Assembly (NCBI GenBank): GCA_934157235.1
Contig: CAKPHH010000001.1
Coordinates: 372,001 to 436,000 of the forward strand
Source of the DNA: an uncultured Bacilli bacterium
Lineage (GTDB): Bacteria; Bacillota_I; Bacilli_A; RF39; UBA660
Direction: 5' to 3'
DNA: 64,000 nt
Below are positions 60,082-64,000 of the stretch, in pieces. The stretch's first letter is position 1. The number at the start of each line of letters is the position of its first letter. The notes below the pieces were generated by a model, which was given only the letters and a program-made list of their open reading frames with translations, did not search any database and was not told the DNA's origin. The position numbers were made by a program, and so were the translations under genes.

Positions 60082-62237
60082 CTCATCACTCTCTCTATTC
60101 TATCTACAAAATCCATTTTATTAAGATTCATAATAACTTTATTCAATTGGTCAAGTCCCGTTACATAGCATCCAACTTCATACATAATATTATCAACTTT
60201 ACTTATAACTTTAATTTCATCTACACTAACATTCTGCATAGATATAGATTGCATTAAATCTAACATATGATTTTCACTCGTATTAGTATAAATTAATAAA
60301 GCTGTTAAATATCTCTTATTAGCATTAGTCCCCCAACTAACTTCAAGTGTTCTATCTTCTAACATCTCTAAGTTATGACAATTCATTCTATGTACAGAAA
60401 TACCATTACCCTTTGTAATATAGCCAATAATTTCATCTCCATATACTGGATTACAACAATTAGCTAAATTAACCTTTATCTTATCAATACCTGTAACAAT
60501 AATATCTGCATCCGTATTTGTCGAAGTAATCTTAATATTCTTAACAGCTGGTGCTTCCGTTGGTTTATCAATAATATTAATAACTGCATTAACTGGCGAT
60601 CTACCATTACCAACCATTAAGTATATTTCATCTAAATCATCAGCATTAATTTCTTCACAAATTGTCTTTATATTTTCATCGGTAAAGAATTCTCCAAAAG
60701 GTAACTTTCTCTTACGAAGTTCCTTCTCAAGTGCTTCCTTACCTCTTTCAATATAAACTTCTCTTTCATTTTTCGTAAAGAAACTCTTAATTTTATTTCT
60801 TGCTTGAGTGGTCTTAACCATATTAATCCACTCTTTAGAAGGTGTGGAACTTTTATTAGTATTAATCTTAACAATATCATTACTCTTTAACTCATAGTTT
60901 AAAGGTACAATATTATTATTAACAATTGCTCCTACTGTAGTCTCTCCAACTCTTGTATGAATTCTATAAGCAAAATCCAAAGGAGTTGCTCCTACAGGTA
61001 GTTCAATAACATCACCCTTAGGTGTAAAACAATAAATATTATTATTTAATAAATCATCTCTAACACTATTAACAAAATCTTCACTACTCATCTTATCACT
61101 TGATAAATCAATAATAGACTTAAAGAATTGTAGTTTTTGTTCTGTCTGATTCAAAATATCAACTCTAACTGGACCAGATCCTTCTTTATAAGCCCAATGT
61201 GAAGCAATACCATTTTCTGCTACTTCATTCATATCATAAGTTCTAATTTGAATCTCAAATAAATATCCATCTATTCCAAAAACTGTTGTATGTAAAGATT
61301 GATACATATTAGGTTTAGGCATCGCAATATAATCCTTAAATCTCTTTGGTAAAGGTTTAAATTTAGAATGAATAATACCAAGTGCTAAATAACATTCTTG
61401 TTCAGTATTAACCAAAATTCTAAGTGCTAATAAATCATATATATCGCTAAATTTCTTACCCTTATCAAGTTTATTATAAATACTATAAATACTTTTAGCT
61501 CTACCTTTAATTTCATGATTTATATGATGTTCATCTAAAAGTTCCGAAACAGAAGTCTGCATATCAAATACAGTCTTATCTCTTTCTAACTTAGTTTTAT
61601 TAAGTTTTTCTGCTATATCATAAAAAACATCTGGCTTTAGATAACGAAGTGATAAATCTTCTAATTCACTCTTAATTTTATGAATACCCAAATGATGTGC
61701 TATTGGAGCAAAAATATCTAAAGTTTCATGAGCCTTTATTTTTTGTCTTTCTTCAGGTAGTGCCCATAAAGTTCTCATATTATGTAGACAATCTGCTAAC
61801 TTTATAATTATAACTCTAACATCTTCACTCATACCTACTATAATTTTTTTATAGTAGTCAATTAAGTATTCGTTTTCTGTAGAAAAATTAATTCTACTAA
61901 GTCTCGTAACACCTGTAACCAAACGTGTAATATTTACCCCAAATTCATCTTCCATCTCTTCGACCGAACAGTCACAATCTTCAAGTACATCATGAAGTAA
62001 AGCGGCTGAAATAGTTTCATAATCAGCCGAAATACCACTTAATATTAAAGCCACATTCAAAGGATGGATAATATAAGGTTCTCCAGACTTACGAAGTTGA
62101 CCAGAATGTTTTTTATTAGCAAAATTATAAGCTTTTTTAATAATAGAAATCTGTTCCTCATCTTCAATATATGTATTAATAGATTCTAATACATCATTAA
62201 ATGTAATTTTATCATGTTTTGTTGACGTAGGAACCAA
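60078..62237 (-). CDS. rel: Bifunctional (p)ppGpp synthetase/hydrolase (Rel)
   Basis: 719 residues starting at TTG 62237 with AGGGAG 5 bases upstream. Order: HD hydrolase with HPLNVALIL, AALLHDVLEDCD and ADCLHNMRTL; synthetase with GRAKSIYSIYNK, YDLLALRI and RFKDYIAMPKPNMYQSLHTT; TGS domain (YCFTPKGDVIELPVG); zinc-finger-like region with NCCNPVYGDEIIGYI; and an ACT domain at the C-terminus. Complete hydrolase motifs support a bifunctional enzyme. Ten bases after secDF. Confidence 0.97.
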   Translation of the reverse strand: MVPTSTKHDKITFNDVLESINTYIEDEEQISIIKKAYNFANKKHSGQLRKSGEPYIIHPLNVALILSGISADYETISAALLHDVLEDCDCSVEEMEDEFGVNITRLVTGVTRLSRINFSTENEYLIDYYKKIIVGMSEDVRVIIIKLADCLHNMRTLWALPEERQKIKAHETLDIFAPIAHHLGIHKIKSELEDLSLRYLKPDVFYDIAEKLNKTKLERDKTVFDMQTSVSELLDEHHINHEIKGRAKSIYSIYNKLDKGKKFSDIYDLLALRILVNTEQECYLALGIIHSKFKPLPKRFKDYIAMPKPNMYQSLHTTVFGIDGYLFEIQIRTYDMNEVAENGIASHWAYKEGSGPVRVDILNQTEQKLQFFKSIIDLSSDKMSSEDFVNSVRDDLLNNNIYCFTPKGDVIELPVGATPLDFAYRIHTRVGETTVGAIVNNNIVPLNYELKSNDIVKINTNKSSTPSKEWINMVKTTQARNKIKSFFTKNEREVYIERGKEALEKELRKRKLPFGEFFTDENIKTICEEINADDLDEIYLMVGNGRSPVNAVINIIDKPTEAPAVKNIKITSTNTDADIIVTGIDKIKVNLANCCNPVYGDEIIGYITKGNGISVHRMNCHNLEMLEDRTLEVSWGTNANKRYLTALLIYTNTSENHMLDLMQSISMQNVSVDEIKVISKVDNIMYEVGCYVTGLDQLNKVIMNLNKMDFVDRIERVMR

Positions 62238-62246
62238 CTCCTCTCC

Positions 62247-64000
62247 CTAACAATTTATTCCTTTAATTTTCTTTTCTTCAAATTCGTCAGTATAAACTCT
62301 TTTTACTTTTTTAGGTTTTCCTAAATTTTTCTTTTCTAAAATTAAGAATAATGCTGTTGCTATAAAGATAGTTGAATATGTACCAGCAATTAAACCAATT
62401 AACATTGCTAAGTTAAATGAAAGTATCTCTTTAGATCCTAAAATAATTAATGTAATAACTGGAATTAATGTTGTAATAGTTGTATTAACTGTACGTGCAA
62501 ATGTCTCTTGAATACTAGTATTACATAATTTATAGAATTCATCATAACTTAATTTTTCTTCATCATTTTCTTTTAATTTTTCTCTTACACGGTCGAACGT
62601 AACAATTGTGTCATTGATTGAATAACCAATAATTGCTAAAAGTGCTGCAATAAACATAGAAGATACTTCAATATTGAAAATACCAAATAAAGCTATCATG
62701 ATTAAAACATCATGTACTAAAGCAACAACTCCAGATACAGCATAACTAAATTTAAATCTAAATGATACATAAAGAATAATTCCAACAAGTGCTAAAAGTA
62801 CTGAAAGAATTGCATTCTTAATTAACTCTCTTTGTACTACATTAGAAACAACGCCAATATTAACTTTAGCTTCATACTTATCTTCAAAATAAGTATTAAC
62901 TTCTTTTACTTTTTCTCCATCAAGTGCATCATCTATTCTAATAACAGTCTCTTCATCACCAATAGTTATATCGGAACTCTTTAATTTTAATTCTTTTAAG
63001 TCACTAGTTAATTGTTTCTTAGTAACATCTTTATCAGTAGAAATAGTAATATCAGTACCAGCTCTATAATCAATTCCTAAATTTAATCCGCAGAAACCAA
63101 TAGTAACTGCCCCAACTAAAATAATGATTATTGATACTCCTGCAAATATCTTTCTATTTTTCAAGAAATCAACTTTACCGAATGGTACTTTCTTAACTTT
63201 CTCATTTTTAGAAACATTTGGAATATCTTCCTTCTTAACTCCAATAAATAATTTTATTTTATCATTAAAGTAATTAGTCTTAACAAATAAATTAAGTAAA
63301 ACTCTTGTTAAGAACACCATTGTAAACATTGTAACAATAACTGTAATGATTAACATTGTAGCAAATCCCTTAATACTAGATTCACCAAATATAAACATAA
63401 TAATTGCTACTATCAAAGTAGTTAAGTTTGAATCAAGAATAGCACTAAAACTACACTTAACTCCTTCTTTAAATGCTAAAGGTAGACTCTTACCTTTATA
63501 TAATTCTTCTTTAATACGAGCAAACGTAATAACATTAGAATCAACAGACATACCAATTCCAAGTACTAAAGCAGCAATACCAGGAAGTGTTAAAACACCA
63601 CCTACAAGCCAGAATACTAAAAATACTAAGAAAGTATATAATAGCATTGAAATAGTTGACACAAATCCTGCAAAATGATAAATAGCAACTAGTAAAACAC
63701 CAATTAATAAAACACCAATAATTCCTGCCGCCAATGTTTTTTGTAAAGTATCATCACCAAATGAAGCCCCAACTGTCTTAGAAGATATTTCACTTAATTT
63801 ACTAGGTAATGAACCTGAATTAATTAAATCAACCAAATTACTAACTTCATCTTCTGTAAAATTACCTTGAATAATAACATCACTAGCAAATCCTTGTGAT
63901 ACAGTAGCTGCACTTAAACAATTAGATTCAGATGTACCACATAAATTACCTTCTTTAGCAAAACTATCAGTCATACCATTATAGTCTAACCAAATAACAA
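62247..64000 (-). CDS. secDF: Protein-export membrane protein SecDF (fused), N-terminus beyond window
   Basis: About 584 residues visible; the frame is still open at 64000 (VIWLDYNG precedes GMTDSF), so the SecD N-terminal part is missing. Visible: QGFASDVIIQGNFTEDEVSNLV and SGSLPSKLSE of the SecD periplasmic domain, SecD helices with GIAALVLGIGMSVDSNVI and ARIKEELYKGK, then, after a short linker, SecF with FLKNRKIFAGVSI, GIDYRAGTDITI, ALLAIIGYSINDTIVTFDRVRE and TVNTTITTL. Uses the proton gradient to pull translocating proteins outward. Fusion of SecD and SecF is the B. subtilis form. Ends KKIKGINC. Confidence 0.95.
   Translation of the reverse strand, partial: VIWLDYNGMTDSFAKEGNLCGTSESNCLSAATVSQGFASDVIIQGNFTEDEVSNLVDLINSGSLPSKLSEISSKTVGASFGDDTLQKTLAAGIIGVLLIGVLLVAIYHFAGFVSTISMLLYTFLVFLVFWLVGGVLTLPGIAALVLGIGMSVDSNVITFARIKEELYKGKSLPLAFKEGVKCSFSAILDSNLTTLIVAIIMFIFGESSIKGFATMLIITVIVTMFTMVFLTRVLLNLFVKTNYFNDKIKLFIGVKKEDIPNVSKNEKVKKVPFGKVDFLKNRKIFAGVSIIIILVGAVTIGFCGLNLGIDYRAGTDITISTDKDVTKKQLTSDLKELKLKSSDITIGDEETVIRIDDALDGEKVKEVNTYFEDKYEAKVNIGVVSNVVQRELIKNAILSVLLALVGIILYVSFRFKFSYAVSGVVALVHDVLIMIALFGIFNIEVSSMFIAALLAIIGYSINDTIVTFDRVREKLKENDEEKLSYDEFYKLCNTSIQETFARTVNTTITTLIPVITLIILGSKEILSFNLAMLIGLIAGTYSTIFIATALFLILEKKNLGKPKKVKRVYTDEFEEKKIKGINC

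Noticed and set aside
1..64000. Mycoplasma-type code (TGA = Trp)
   Set aside because: TGA ends real genes (for example at 2772 and 24541) and Trp codons are TGG.
1..64000. tRNA or rRNA genes, prophage, insertion sequences
   Set aside because: Reading the intergenic regions showed no T-arm plus acceptor-stem pattern and no transposase or integrase reading frame; small elements could still be missed without a scan.

Overview
The window is a very AT-rich chromosomal segment from a low-GC Gram-positive bacterium. TGA closes several genes (for example the one ending at 2772) and tryptophan is TGG, so the standard bacterial code applies and a Mycoplasma-type recoding is excluded. Peptidoglycan genes (murE-, murB-, murG-like, a class B PBP), ftsA/ftsZ, an uninterrupted sigma-K-like factor, lexA, mutM, aspS/hisS and paired M16 peptidases point to a walled, potentially spore-forming Bacilli/Erysipelotrichia-like organism. 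My inference is an uncultured gut-type Bacilli lineage, but no ribosomal RNA is present to settle it. Almost all genes lie on the minus strand; seven genes, two of them very small, and one gene without a standard start are on the plus strand.

Layout. 1-1510: 5' part of lepA, then a compact locus resembling a type I toxin-antitoxin module (24-residue hydrophobic peptide, Shine-Dalgarno-sequestering hairpin, 5'/3' mRNA pairing, convergent antisense RNA). 1511-7149: two M16 peptidases, deoD, ftsK/spoIIIE. 7252-13032: two giant pilin-like proteins with Ig-like repeats and Cys-rich C-termini. 13153-18216: efp, a small unknown gene, rpmG, PBP, a DUF2624-like gene lacking a normal start codon, an unknown gene and nfo. 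18234-24870: an accessory block of pilin-like genes (one fused to BspA-type leucine-rich repeats), two decayed pilin/LRR fragments, a GHL10-type hydrolase and small membrane proteins. 24907-34213: trmK, rpoD, dnaG, yqeH, yqeG, a polysaccharide deacetylase, sigK, a VanZ-like gene and murE. 34307-43493: a degenerate arginase-family protein and a division/wall cluster (ftsZ, ftsA, two GT-C-like membrane proteins plus a decayed third, ftsQ/divIB, murB, murG). 43645-50593: tmcAL, gmk, mutM, an ASCH-like gene, polA and a lexA region with an SOS-controlled 49-residue membrane peptide. 50625-57356: tcdA, an unknown gene, a probable 6S RNA, a hydrolase, aspS and hisS behind a T-box leader. 57398-64000: M3-like peptidase, AI-2E family protein, dtd, rel and a secDF cut by the window edge.

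How it fits together. Most of the window is housekeeping: translation quality control, replication priming and primary sigma factor, wall synthesis and division, stringent response and secretion. The accessory signal is the set of five proteins with type III signal/pilin N-termini, which would need a pilin-assembly machine encoded elsewhere because no prepilin peptidase, assembly ATPase or platform protein is present here. Three gene families (pilin, LRR-pilin, GT-C) each carry a truncated or internally deleted copy beside an intact one, showing ongoing duplication and deletion. The least described elements are the type I toxin-like locus and the LexA-controlled membrane peptide between polA and lexA.
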